Source: Streptomyces griseus
GTDB lineage: Bacteria; Actinomycetota; Actinomycetes; Streptomycetales; Streptomycetaceae
Length of the DNA: 64,000 nucleotides
Reading direction: 5' to 3'
NCBI RefSeq assembly: GCF_001715295.1
Contig: NZ_MDKB01000003.1
Location: 327,954-391,953 of the forward strand
In this document: piece by piece, positions 35,427 to 43,913 of the stretch
How positions within the stretch are numbered: the first letter of the stretch is position 1
How the letters are laid out: every line of letters starts with the position of its first letter
Notes under the pieces: model-generated
Database searches by the model: none
Seen by the model: the letters and a program-made list of their open reading frames with translations, nothing else
Told to the model about the DNA's origin: nothing
Position numbers and translations under genes: made by a program

Positions 35427-36473
35427 GTGACGACCTATGACGATCGAGCGAGCCTCACGGATCTGACCACCACGGTGGAGCAGGTGCGCAGATCGGTGGA
35501 GAGTGTGATCGAGGGCAAGCCCGAGGTCGTACGGCTGTCGCTGACCGTCCTGCTCGCCGAGGGGCACCTCCTCATCGAGGATGTGCCGGGGGTCGGCAAG
35601 ACGATGCTGGCCAAGGCCCTGGCCCGGTCCATCGACTGCTCGGTGCGCCGCATCCAGTTCACACCCGACCTGCTGCCCTCGGACATCACGGGCGTGTCGA
35701 TCTTCGATCAGCAGCGCCGGGACTTCGAGTTCAAGCCCGGCGCGATCTTCGCCCAGATCGTGATCGGCGACGAGATCAACCGCGCGTCCCCCAAGACCCA
35801 GTCGGCCTTGCTGGAGTCGATGGAGGAGCGCCAGGTCACCCTCGACGGCCAGACCTACGAACTGCCCGACCCGTTCATGGTCGTGGCCACCCAGAACCCG
35901 GTGGAGATGGAGGGCACGTATCCGCTGCCCGAAGCGCAGCGGGACCGTTTCATGGCGCGGGTGTCGATCGGCTACCCGAGCGCGGAGGCCGAGTTCAGGA
36001 TGCTCGACGTGCACGGCGGCCTCTCCCCGCTGGACGACCTCCGGCCGGTGGCGCATGCGCACGACATCGTGAAGCTGATCGACACGGTGCGCACGGTGCA
36101 CGTGGCCGATGCCGTGCGGCGGTACGCGGTGGAGCTGGTCGGGGCCACCCGCCACCATCCGGATCTCCGACTCGGGGCCTCGCCGCGTGCGACCCTGCAC
36201 CTGCTGCGGGCGGCGAAGGCCTCGGCCGCCCTCGCGGGGCGTGACTACGCCCTGCCGGACGACGTGCAGGCGCTCGCGGTCGCGGTGCTCGCCCACCGCC
36301 TGCTGCCGACGGCTCAGGCGCAGCTCAACCGCCGTACCGCTGAGCAGGTCGTCCTGGACATCCTGCAGCGCACGCCCGTACCGACCTCCGGTACCGCGGC
36401 CGCCCCGGTGCATCCGCAGCACCTGCCCGGCAGCCCGGTGTACGGCCGGCAGCCCGGCGCCCGGCGGCTGTGA
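35427..36473 (+). CDS. MoxR-family AAA+ ATPase
   Basis: A 348-residue AAA+ ATPase of the MoxR group. Walker A is EDVPGVGKTMLAKALA near residue 52 and Walker B is IGDEINRASPKTQSALLE near 115, with the sensor region ATQNPVEMEGTYPLPEAQRDRFM. MoxR ATPases act as chaperones that load metal or mature a DUF58/VWA partner. The GTG at 35427 has GAGGAGGG upstream. Start and stop overlap chain it to the DUF58 and transglutaminase genes. Confidence 0.94.
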   Translation: MTTYDDRASLTDLTTTVEQVRRSVESVIEGKPEVVRLSLTVLLAEGHLLIEDVPGVGKTMLAKALARSIDCSVRRIQFTPDLLPSDITGVSIFDQQRRDFEFKPGAIFAQIVIGDEINRASPKTQSALLESMEERQVTLDGQTYELPDPFMVVATQNPVEMEGTYPLPEAQRDRFMARVSIGYPSAEAEFRMLDVHGGLSPLDDLRPVAHAHDIVKLIDTVRTVHVADAVRRYAVELVGATRHHPDLRLGASPRATLHLLRAAKASAALAGRDYALPDDVQALAVAVLAHRLLPTAQAQLNRRTAEQVVLDILQRTPVPTSGTAAAPVHPQHLPGSPVYGRQPGARRL

Positions 36474-37837
36474 TGGCGGCCGGTGCGCCCGGCCCCGTGG
36501 ACAGCGGCGACGCGAAGGGCAGCCTCCGCTCGGTTGTGCGGGGCCTGACGACACGGGGGCGTTCCTTCTTCGCCGCCGGTGTGGCCGCCGCGGTCTGTGC
36601 CTATGTGCTGGGCCAGGGTGATCTGCTGCGGATCGGGCTGCTGCTGGCGGTGCTGCCCCTGGTCTGTGTGGTCGTGCTCCACCGCACCCGTTACCGGGTC
36701 GCCGGCAGCCGGTGGCTCTCACCGGCGCGGGTGCCGGCGGGCTCGGAGGCGCGGGTCCACCTCCGGGTGGACAACGTCTCCCGGATGCCCACGGGGCTGC
36801 TGATGCTCCAGGACCGGGTGCCGTACGTCCTGGGGTCCCGGCCCAGGTTCGTGCTGGACCGGGTGGAGGCGGGCGGCAGTCGCGAGGTCTCCTACCGGGT
36901 CCGGTCCGATCTGCGCGGGCGCTATCCCCTCGGGCCGCTGCAGTTGCGGCTGAGCGATCCGTTCGGCATGTGCGAGCTGACCCGTTCCTTCAGCGCGCAC
37001 GACACGCTCGTCGTCCTCCCCCGCACGGAGCCGCTTCCGGCGCTGCGGCCGGCGGGCGAGTCCGCCGGATACGGCGACGGCAGACAGCGGTCGCTCGCCC
37101 TGGCGGGCGAGGACGACATCATTCCGCGCGGGTACCGCCACGGCGACGACCTGCGGCGGGTCCACTGGCGCTCCACCGCGCGCTACGGCGAGCTGATGGT
37201 GCGCCGGGAGGAGCAGCCGCAGCGGGCCAGGTGCACGGTGCTGCTGGACACCCGGCGGATCGCCTATCAGGGCGCCGGGCCGGGCTCCGCCTTCGAGTGG
37301 GCGGTCTCCGGGGCCGCCTCCGCGCTCGTGCACATGCTGGAGCGCGGCTTCGCCGTGCGTCTGCTGACGGACGACGGCAGGGCCGTACCGGGCGAGAGCT
37401 CCGACGGCTTCTCGGGGGCGAGCCAGGAGTCCGCCGAGGCGGCGGGCCTGATGATGGACAGCCTGGCGGTGGTCGACCACTCCGACGGAGGTGGTCTCTC
37501 CCGGGCGTACGACGTCCTGCGGGGGAACACCCAGGGGTTGCTGATCGCGTTCTTCGGCGATCTGGACGAGGAGCAGACGGCGGTGGCGGCCCGGATGCGG
37601 CAGCGCAGCGGTGCCGCCGTCGCCTTCGTACTGGACAGCTCCGCGTGGGTGCGCGGCGGGGAAGCGACAGCCGCCGCGCCGGCCGCCGACCGGTTGCGGC
37701 TCCTGCGTGAGGCGGGCTGGACCGCGGTGGCGGTGCCGCCCGGGGTGGAGCTCGCCCGGTTGTGGCAGCAGGCGGGCGAGGGCCCCGCAGACACACACTC
37801 CGGCACGGCGACGGGGTTCTCCGGAGGATGGTCATGA
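36473..37837 (+). CDS. DUF58 domain membrane protein
   Basis: A 454-residue protein with two hydrophobic segments near residues 33-65. A beta-rich region follows, then the DUF58 domain with GEDDIIPRGYRHGDDLRRVHWRSTARYGELMVRREEQPQ, a VWA-like fold whose typical MIDAS motif is not clearly visible. It is the usual MoxR partner. The ATG at 36473 overlaps the moxR stop (TGATG); a GTG three bases earlier is equally possible. Its stop overlaps the next gene by 4 nt. Confidence 0.9.
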   Translation: MAAGAPGPVDSGDAKGSLRSVVRGLTTRGRSFFAAGVAAAVCAYVLGQGDLLRIGLLLAVLPLVCVVVLHRTRYRVAGSRWLSPARVPAGSEARVHLRVDNVSRMPTGLLMLQDRVPYVLGSRPRFVLDRVEAGGSREVSYRVRSDLRGRYPLGPLQLRLSDPFGMCELTRSFSAHDTLVVLPRTEPLPALRPAGESAGYGDGRQRSLALAGEDDIIPRGYRHGDDLRRVHWRSTARYGELMVRREEQPQRARCTVLLDTRRIAYQGAGPGSAFEWAVSGAASALVHMLERGFAVRLLTDDGRAVPGESSDGFSGASQESAEAAGLMMDSLAVVDHSDGGGLSRAYDVLRGNTQGLLIAFFGDLDEEQTAVAARMRQRSGAAVAFVLDSSAWVRGGEATAAAPAADRLRLLREAGWTAVAVPPGVELARLWQQAGEGPADTHSGTATGFSGGWS

Positions 37838-40260
37838 GCGCGCGTACGCGGCTGGCGCTGTGCGCCTTCGTGGCGACGATGACGGCGGCCGTCGCACTGG
37901 TGCCCCTGGTCGAGACGTCCACGTGGATCCTGCGGGCCGGGTTCCTGCTGGCGGTGCAGGGCGGCGTGGGGGCGCTGGCCCGCCGGGTCTCACCGGCACG
38001 GATCCTCACCGTCTCGTCGCAGGTGGTGGTCACCCTGGTCCTGCTGACCGTGGCGTTCGCCCGGGAACACGCCGTGGTGGGCCTGGTGCCCGGCCCTCAG
38101 GCTGTCCGGGCACTCGCGGAGCTGCTCACGGCGGGCTCCGACGACGTCAGCAGGTACGCCACTCCGGCGCCCGCGACGGACGGCATCCAGCTGATGCTGA
38201 TCGGCGGAGTGCTGCTGATAGGGCTCGCCGTGGACGCCCTCGCCGTGACCTTCCGTACCGCGGCACCGGCCGGCCTGCCGCTGCTCGCGCTCTACTCGGT
38301 CGCTGCCGGGCTCTCCGACGGCGGGGCGGGCCGGCTCACTTTCCTGCTCGCGGCGAGTGGTTATCTGCTCCTTCTGCTGGCCGAGAGCCGGGACCGGCTC
38401 TCGGCGTGGGGGAAGGTCTTCAGCGGGGTCTCCCGGTCGTCGGGTGGGCTGGCCTCGGGACTGGAGAGTCCGTCGGCTGCGTCCCGGGCCCCGGTCCGCA
38501 CCGGCCGCCGGATCGGCGCCGTGACACTGGGGATCGCGCTGGTGGTTCCCGCCGCGCTTCCCACTCTGGACGGCGGGCTGCTGGGCGGCCGGGGCGGCGG
38601 CACGGGCAAGGGCAGCGGCGGCGGCACGATCTCCGCGGTCAACCCGCTGGTCTCGCTGCAGAACAACCTGAACCAGCCGGAGAACCGGGAGGTGCTGTCG
38701 TACCGAACCGACGCCGGCGATCCGCAGGACTTCTATCTGCGCATCCTGGCCCTCGACCAGTTCGACGGGAACGAGTGGCGGCCCTCGACCCGGCGGCTGA
38801 AGGACGTGCCCGACAGACTGCCGCAGCCGGCGGGCCTGGGGACGGACGTCGCCGTCACCGAGATCCGGACCGCCGTCTCCGCCTCGCCGTCGTACCAGCA
38901 GACGTATCTGCCGCTCCCCTACCCGGCGAGCGAGGTGGACGTCGACGGCCGCTGGAGGTACGAGCCCGAGGGGCGGACCCTGGTCGGGGACGGCGGCCAG
39001 ACGACCGGCGGCGCCCGGTACGAGGTCAGCAGCCTGGTGGTGGAGCCGACGGCCGAGCAGCTCGCCGGGGCGAGGGCGCCGAGTGCGGAGCTGACGCGTG
39101 AGTACACCCGGGTTCCCGGTTCGCTGCCGGGCGTGGTCGAGGAGACCGCCGAGCGGGTGACGCGGGGCGCGGCCGACGACTACGGGCGGGCGGTGAAACT
39201 GCAGGACTGGTTCGCGTCCGGGGGCGGCTTCCGCTACGACACGACGGTGACGTCCGGGACGGGTGTGTCGGCGATCGAGCGCTTCCTCAAGGACAGGGAA
39301 GGCTTCTGCGTCCACTTCTCGTTCACGATGGCCGCCATGGCGAGGACGCTGGGTATCCCGGCCCGGGTCGCGGTGGGCTTCACCCCCGGCACGGTCCAGG
39401 CGGACGGCTCCGTCTCGGTCGGGCTGCGGGACGCGCACGCCTGGCCCGAGCTGTACTTCGAGGGGGTCGGCTGGACCCGCTTCGAGCCCACGCCGTCCCG
39501 GGGCACCACCCCCGCGTACACCCGTCCCGACGTACCCGCGCAGGGCGGCCCGAGCAGTCCGGCCGAGGTGTCGGAGGGGGCCTCCGCGGCGCCCACGTCG
39601 GCACCGTCCACGTCGGAGACCTGCCCCGCGCAGATGCGGCGGCAGGGTGAGTGCGGTGCGTCGGAGGCACCCGGAGCGGTGGACCCCACGGATCACGGGA
39701 CGCCCGCGGGCACCGTCGCGCTGTGGACGCTCGGTGCCCTCCTGGTCCTCGCGTTCCCCTTGTCGCCGATGCTCTGGCGCCTGCGGATCCGCGCGCGGCG
39801 GCTGGGCTCGTCGGGAGGCCGTACGCCCGCGGACGTGACGTCCCGGGTGATGGCCGCCTGGCGGGAGGTCACCGACACGGCCTGGGACCACGGCATCGCA
39901 CCGGACGAGGCGCAGACGCCCAGGAAGGCGGCGGCCCGTGTCGTGCGGCTGGGCCGGCTCGACGACACGGCGGCGGCCGCGGTCCACCGGGTGGCGGGGG
40001 CGGTCGAGCAGGTGCTCTACGCCCCCGAGCCGCGAGCGGTCACCGGGACGGCGGAGGACGTGTCGGCCGTACGTGAGGGGCTGCGGGCCTCGGCCGGGCG
40101 GCTGGACCGGCTCCGGGCGACCTTCGCCCCACGTTCGGCCGTTCGGGTGATATGGGCCCTGTCCGAGCACCGCGCGGCGCTCGCCCGCCGGTGGGCACGG
40201 CGGCCGGGCCGCGACCGCTGGGCCGCGCTCCTGCGCCGCCCCTCTCGTCAGCAGGGCTGA
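37834..40260 (+). CDS. transglutaminase-like membrane protein (DUF3488/TgpA type)
   Basis: An 808-residue membrane protein. The first 240 residues hold about seven helices. A large extracytoplasmic region then carries the transglutaminase-like core: the Cys in REGFCVHFSFTMAAMARTLGIPARVAVG near 490 and the His/Asp in DAHAWPELYFEGVGWTRFEPTP. One more helix (near 627-650) precedes a cytoplasmic tail. The ATG follows GGAGGATGGTC and overlaps the DUF58 stop (ATGA). Enzyme class is likely peptide-modifying; substrate unknown. The family partner set (MoxR, DUF58, TGase) is widespread. Confidence 0.93.
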   Translation: MSARTRLALCAFVATMTAAVALVPLVETSTWILRAGFLLAVQGGVGALARRVSPARILTVSSQVVVTLVLLTVAFAREHAVVGLVPGPQAVRALAELLTAGSDDVSRYATPAPATDGIQLMLIGGVLLIGLAVDALAVTFRTAAPAGLPLLALYSVAAGLSDGGAGRLTFLLAASGYLLLLLAESRDRLSAWGKVFSGVSRSSGGLASGLESPSAASRAPVRTGRRIGAVTLGIALVVPAALPTLDGGLLGGRGGGTGKGSGGGTISAVNPLVSLQNNLNQPENREVLSYRTDAGDPQDFYLRILALDQFDGNEWRPSTRRLKDVPDRLPQPAGLGTDVAVTEIRTAVSASPSYQQTYLPLPYPASEVDVDGRWRYEPEGRTLVGDGGQTTGGARYEVSSLVVEPTAEQLAGARAPSAELTREYTRVPGSLPGVVEETAERVTRGAADDYGRAVKLQDWFASGGGFRYDTTVTSGTGVSAIERFLKDREGFCVHFSFTMAAMARTLGIPARVAVGFTPGTVQADGSVSVGLRDAHAWPELYFEGVGWTRFEPTPSRGTTPAYTRPDVPAQGGPSSPAEVSEGASAAPTSAPSTSETCPAQMRRQGECGASEAPGAVDPTDHGTPAGTVALWTLGALLVLAFPLSPMLWRLRIRARRLGSSGGRTPADVTSRVMAAWREVTDTAWDHGIAPDEAQTPRKAAARVVRLGRLDDTAAAAVHRVAGAVEQVLYAPEPRAVTGTAEDVSAVREGLRASAGRLDRLRATFAPRSAVRVIWALSEHRAALARRWARRPGRDRWAALLRRPSRQQG

Positions 40261-40271
40261 GACCGCTCCCC

Positions 40272-40311
40272 GGGCCCCGCGCCCGGTCCGCACGGCTCGG
40301 GCGCGGGGCCC
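40272..40311 (+). terminator. terminator after the transglutaminase gene
   Basis: Perfect 14-bp arms GGGCCCCGCGCCCG / CGGGCGCGGGGCCC with a 12-nt loop, 11 nt after the stop. Confidence 0.8.
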
Positions 40312-40454
40312 CGGGCCCGGACCGGCACGGTCCGAACGGGGCACGGCCCAGGCGTGCCAGTCCGGAGCCCGACGCCTCAGGGCCACTGGGCGGCAGGGGC
40401 GAGTCCCGTGCCCGCCCACGCCGACGGACGTGGCGCACGCCGGGGCGGAAGCGG

Positions 40455-40517
40455 GGAGGAGGCGGCTCCGGCAGGGGAGGAGGCGGCTCCGGCAGGGGCG
40501 GAGGCGGCTCCGGCCTG
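40455..40517. repeat. three tandem 21-bp units
   Basis: GGAGGAGGCGGCTCCGGCAGG occurs twice exactly (40455-40475, 40476-40496) and once diverged (40497-40517). One plus-strand frame reads GGGGSGR repeats, a minus-strand frame reads Ala/Gly/Pro repeats. No credible gene covers it: no ribosome binding site at a suitable start, so I treat the 40312-40581 stretch as non-coding. Confidence 0.75.
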
Positions 40518-40581
40518 AAGCCGGGCGGCGGGCTCAGGGCGGTACTGCGCCGCGCGGAACGCGAGGCGGTGTGACGGCATG

Positions 40582-40620
40582 CGTGAGGGGCGGTCGCCGG
40601 GAAGGCGACCGCCCCTCACG
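40582..40620. terminator. bidirectional hairpin between transglutaminase and DUF3040 genes
   Basis: Perfect 17-bp arms CGTGAGGGGCGGTCGCC / GGCGACCGCCCCTCACG with a 5-nt loop. It lies 85 bp past the DUF3040 stop on the minus strand and could act for either strand. Confidence 0.75.
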
Positions 40621-40705
40621 TGGAAGGTCCGGCGTCACGCTGTCGGTGTGCGCGCTCCACGGCCAGGGCCGGGGGCCGCCCGGCGCCGGCCGGGGCTCGG
40701 CACGC

Positions 40706-41104
40706 TCACTGACCTTGTTCGTCGCGGCGGCGCTGCCACCGCTGCTCGATCCGGTTCATCATCGACCGGCCTTGCCTGGGATGTCGGCGTTCGCCTCCGC
40801 CCCCGCTCCCTGCCGGCTGCTGCTCACCAGGCTTGGGCGCCTTGCGCCACCCGGTGACCGCCAGCACAGCACAGCCCAGCATGACGAGGAACCCCACCAC
40901 GCTGATCCAGATCTGCTGGGCGACCATTCCGGCCATGAGGAGCGCGATACCCACCAGAAAGCCGACCACCGCCTGGTAGACCCGTCGCCGGGTGTACCTG
41001 CGCAGCCCGCTTCCCTCAAGCGCTGTCGCGAACTTGGGATCTTCGGCGTACAGCGCTCGCTCCATCTGCTCGAGCATGCGCTGCTCGTGCTCCGAGAGCG
41101 GCAC
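40706..41104 (-). CDS. DUF3040 domain membrane protein
   Basis: A 132-residue protein of the DUF3040 family. PLSEHEQRMLEQMERALYAEDPKFA is the family N-terminus, an acidic helical segment. Two adjacent hydrophobic stretches (about residues 47-67 and 69-87) form a membrane hairpin. The C-terminal tail is Gly/Arg/Gln-rich and basic. The Streptomyces member at this place beside the dcw cluster has been linked to septation, but mechanism is not known. GTG start with GGAGGACTCC-type sequence upstream. Confidence 0.88.
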   Translation of the reverse strand: MPLSEHEQRMLEQMERALYAEDPKFATALEGSGLRRYTRRRVYQAVVGFLVGIALLMAGMVAQQIWISVVGFLVMLGCAVLAVTGWRKAPKPGEQQPAGSGGGGERRHPRQGRSMMNRIEQRWQRRRDEQGQ

Positions 41105-41405
41105 GGAGTCCTCCTCGTCGTCGGCCGCGGGGGGCGGCCGGGGATGCGGCCCTTCCAGGATAGGCAGGGATTCACCCCCGTGAAACCTGCCCTCTAGCCC
41201 TAGCCAGTCCGGACCGCCACGACGGCTCGGCTGCTGAGGCGTAGATTCCCCGACCTCCGATCCGTCATGCCGGATGGTTTCACCCGATCATACGGGGCCC
41301 GCGCCCCGATCGGGTGCTCCGAGCTGTACTCCGTCTGCAGCTGCGTTGCTGATCAGCCGCGCCCCGGTCACTCCGGGATGCGCACCGGCGACCCCTCCGC
41401 CCGGC
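41105..41405 (-). other. intergenic region upstream of the DUF3040 gene
   Basis: No gene seen. It should contain the DUF3040 promoter; a locally AT-richer part lies around 41260-41350. It also follows the methyltransferase stop codon on the minus strand. No clear hairpin terminator found. Confidence 0.4.
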
Positions 41406-42164
41406 TCAGGCGCGCTTCTCGCCCAGAACGTGCAGCTGGGTCGCCACCGAGTGGAAGGACGGCAGTTCGGCGACGGCCGCTTCCAGCCTCAGGAGGGCCT
41501 CCATGGCTCCGGGCTCGGTGTCCACCAGTGCGCCCGGCACGAGATCGGCGAAGACCCGCACGCCGTGCACCGCGCCGACGTCGACACCTGCGGCGGAGAC
41601 CAGGCCGGTCAGCTGCTCCGCGGTGAACCTGCGGGGCACCGGGTCGCCTTCACCCCAGCGTCCCGCCGGGTCGGTGAGCGCCTGCCGGGCCTCGGTGAAG
41701 TGCCCGGCGAGCGCCCGCGCCAGGACGGCGCCGCCGAGCCCCGCGCCGAGAAGGCTGAGGGCGCCGGACGGCCGGAGCGCGTCGACCGCGTTCCGTACGC
41801 CCTCGGCGGGGTCGTCCACGTACTCCAGGACCCCGTGGCACAGGACCGCGTCGTATCCCGCGCGGTCCGTCACCTCGAACAGGCCGAGGATGTCGCCCTG
41901 GACACCCCTGACCCGGTCGGCGACGCCCGCTTCGGCCGCGCGGCGCTCCAGGGCGAACAGGGCGTTCGGGCTGGGGTCCACGACGGTGACCCGGTGGCCG
42001 AGCCGTGCGACGGGCACCGCGAAGTTTCCGGTGCCGCCGCCGGTGTCGAGTACGTCCAGGACCTCCCTGCCGGTCGCCTTGACCCGGCGCTCGAGAGCGT
42101 CCCTGAGGACCTCCCAGACCACAGCGGTACGGAGGGAGGCGCGGGGGCGCAGCTGGTCCGACAC
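41406..42164 (-). CDS. SAM-dependent class I methyltransferase
   Basis: A 252-residue methyltransferase. SAM motif I is VLDVLDTGGGTGNFAVPVARLG near residues 30-48, with the acidic residue VVDPSPNAL and motif ILGLFEVTD...AVLCHGVLEYVDDP following. The architecture is like the CmoA/UbiE-type small-molecule or tRNA-modifying enzymes; the substrate cannot be told. The GTG at 42164 has GAGGAG about 10 nt upstream. It is conserved beside the DUF3040 and HEPN genes in Streptomyces. Confidence 0.9.
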   Translation of the reverse strand: MSDQLRPRASLRTAVVWEVLRDALERRVKATGREVLDVLDTGGGTGNFAVPVARLGHRVTVVDPSPNALFALERRAAEAGVADRVRGVQGDILGLFEVTDRAGYDAVLCHGVLEYVDDPAEGVRNAVDALRPSGALSLLGAGLGGAVLARALAGHFTEARQALTDPAGRWGEGDPVPRRFTAEQLTGLVSAAGVDVGAVHGVRVFADLVPGALVDTEPGAMEALLRLEAAVAELPSFHSVATQLHVLGEKRA

Positions 42165-42396
42165 GGCAGTTGACTCCTCGGCACGGTGCCGCCACGGACG
42201 GCGGAGCGTGAACGGTGCAGGTGGTACGGGTGCTCTCCACCCTATTGCCTCACGCCGCCGCACCGGTCACCCGCGTACGGTCACCTGCCGCGGGCTGGCC
42301 GGGGACCGCAGGGTTCGGCCGGGCCTGCCGCCGACCGCGCCCCGGCCCCCGGCGTTCCGCCGGCGGGGTCGCGCACGGGCCATGGCCCGTGGGCCG

Positions 42397-42918
42397 CTAC
42401 ACGGTCCGGTCCCCGCGGGACTGCGGGAGGACCGGCTGGAGCACCAGGAGCCGCTCGACCAGGCGGAGGAACATCGCCACGTCCCGCAGCAGGTCATCGG
42501 CGTCGCGGCTGGTGGCGGCACCGGGTATGCCCGCTTCCGCCCGCGCGCGGCGCCCCGCCCCCGAGGCGAACAAGGCGCTCCACTCGGTGAGTTCCGGCGC
42601 GATCTCCGGGAGGACCTCCCAGGCGCTGCGGATCTTCTCGCGGCGGCGCCTGTTCGTCTCGGGCCGGCCACGGGCGGCGAGGACGGCGGCGGCGGTGCGC
42701 AGCGCCGCAAGATGCGCGGTGGCGTAGCGCTCGTTGGGCGCGTCCAGGACAGCGGCCTCGTCCAGGCCCGCGTGTGCCTGGACGAGGAGATCGAGTGCGG
42801 CGGGTGGTGCCGTGGTGCGGCGCAGCACGGGGTGGACGTCGGTTGCCGGGCCGGTCGGTGAGGGGGCAGGGCTGCCTGCGCGGCGCCGCGGGGCGGCGGC
42901 TGCGGACGAGCTGGCCAT
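42397..42918 (-). CDS. SAV_6107 family HEPN-domain protein
   Basis: A 173-residue protein matching the SAV_6107-type HEPN family. A 30-residue Ala/Pro/Arg-rich start is followed by an all-helical domain (ALDLLVQAHAGLDEAAVLDAPNERYATAHLAALRTAAAVLA). It ends with SRDADDLLRDVAMFLRLVERLL. HEPN domains are often RNases or scaffold nucleotidyltransferases; the catalytic Rx4-6H is not present in an obvious form, so activity is doubtful. The ATG has AGGAGG 6 nt upstream. It stands alone, 232 bp from the methyltransferase. Confidence 0.85.
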   Translation of the reverse strand: MASSSAAAAPRRRAGSPAPSPTGPATDVHPVLRRTTAPPAALDLLVQAHAGLDEAAVLDAPNERYATAHLAALRTAAAVLAARGRPETNRRRREKIRSAWEVLPEIAPELTEWSALFASGAGRRARAEAGIPGAATSRDADDLLRDVAMFLRLVERLLVLQPVLPQSRGDRTV

Positions 42919-43041
42919 GACGAACCTCCTGTCGTGTGACGGCTTGGTGGCCGTATGTACCCATCGTGACGCCCGGCACTGACAATCCCTCAGAAACCGC
43001 CTCCGACCTCCCACTTTGCTTCGAACGCGGGTTCCGGCTAA

Positions 43042-43069
43042 CTTTTGCACTGACCAGTCAGTTCAAAAG
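43042..43069. promoter_or_regulatory. 28-bp inverted repeat, candidate TetR operator
   Basis: Arms CTTTTGCACTGA and TCAGTTCAAAAG pair at 11 of 12 positions around a CCAG centre, with the core ACTGACCAGTCAGT looking like a TetR-family site. It ends 16 bp before the ABC-like gene, whose operon ends with a TetR gene. The AT-rich arms in this GC-rich DNA suggest overlap with the promoter. Confidence 0.75.
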
Positions 43070-43085
43070 CAGACGGATATCGGGG

Positions 43086-43913
43086 GTGGGTGCCGTGGAC
43101 TGCCCGCAGGGTGCGGCGGTGAGCGCCGAGGACTTCGGACTGAAGGGGCCGCGTGGCTGGGCCTTCCGGGGTGTGGAACTCCACGCGGATCCCGGAACGC
43201 TGGTGGCGATCGAGGGCCCCTCGGGCTCGGGGCGCACCTGCCTGCTGCTCGCTCTCACCGGCCGGATGCGCTCCACCCAGGGGCAGGCGGAGGTCGCGGG
43301 CCTGCGTCTGCCGGGCCGGGCGGCGGCGGTGCGGCGGATCAGCGCGCTCGGCCCGGTACCCGGCGTCAGCGAACTGGACCCGGCCTTCACCGTCGCCGAA
43401 CACCTGCGGGAGCGAGCCCTGTTGCAGCGCCGCTTCGACGGTTCGCCGCGTTCCCTGCTGCGTTCGCCCGCCACTCGGGCCGCGACAGCGCGAGCGGCGA
43501 TCGACGCCGCCCTGGAGGCAGCCGGGCTGGACCTCACCGGCCTGCCGAAGGCCGGGCGCACCTCCGTACGGGACCTTGAACGCCTCGAAGCACTGCGCCT
43601 CTCCCTCGCCCTCGCACTGATAGGCCGTCCACGCCTGCTGGCGGTGGACGACACCGACCTCAAACTCCCGGCCTCCGACCGGTCGGAGGCCTGGAAGCTG
43701 CTGCGCACCCTCGCGGACCGCGGAACGACCGTGCTCGCCGTGTGCAGCGAAGCCCCCGAGGACACACTCACCGTCCGGACCGGGACCCCGACGGCCACCG
43801 GCACGGCCGGGGAGGCCGAGACCCTCGACCGCACGGCCGGCGACACCACCGCCGACGACACGACGACCGGGAAGGAGACGGCGGATGCGAGCGCCGAAAC
43901 TGGCCGCGCTTGA
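43086..43913 (+). CDS. ABC-transporter-like ATPase, partly degenerate
   Basis: A 275-residue ABC-type ATPase domain. Walker A GPSGSGRT is at residues 44-51. The Walker B strand reads RLLAVDDTD near 187, with Asp where the catalytic Glu is usual. The LSGGQ signature is not recognisable; SVRDLERLEALRLSLALAL stands in its place. A 45-residue Thr/Ala/Asp-rich tail ends the protein. The start is uncertain between GTG 43086, 43095 and 43119. The last 29 bp overlap the YhgE gene, so the two probably form one exporter. Confidence 0.82.
   Translation: MGAVDCPQGAAVSAEDFGLKGPRGWAFRGVELHADPGTLVAIEGPSGSGRTCLLLALTGRMRSTQGQAEVAGLRLPGRAAAVRRISALGPVPGVSELDPAFTVAEHLRERALLQRRFDGSPRSLLRSPATRAATARAAIDAALEAAGLDLTGLPKAGRTSVRDLERLEALRLSLALALIGRPRLLAVDDTDLKLPASDRSEAWKLLRTLADRGTTVLAVCSEAPEDTLTVRTGTPTATGTAGEAETLDRTAGDTTADDTTTGKETADASAETGRA

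Noticed and set aside
40152..40574. Plus-strand gene with GGGGS repeats
   Set aside because: It begins inside the transglutaminase gene, crosses a strong terminator, and has no ribosome binding site at an internal start.
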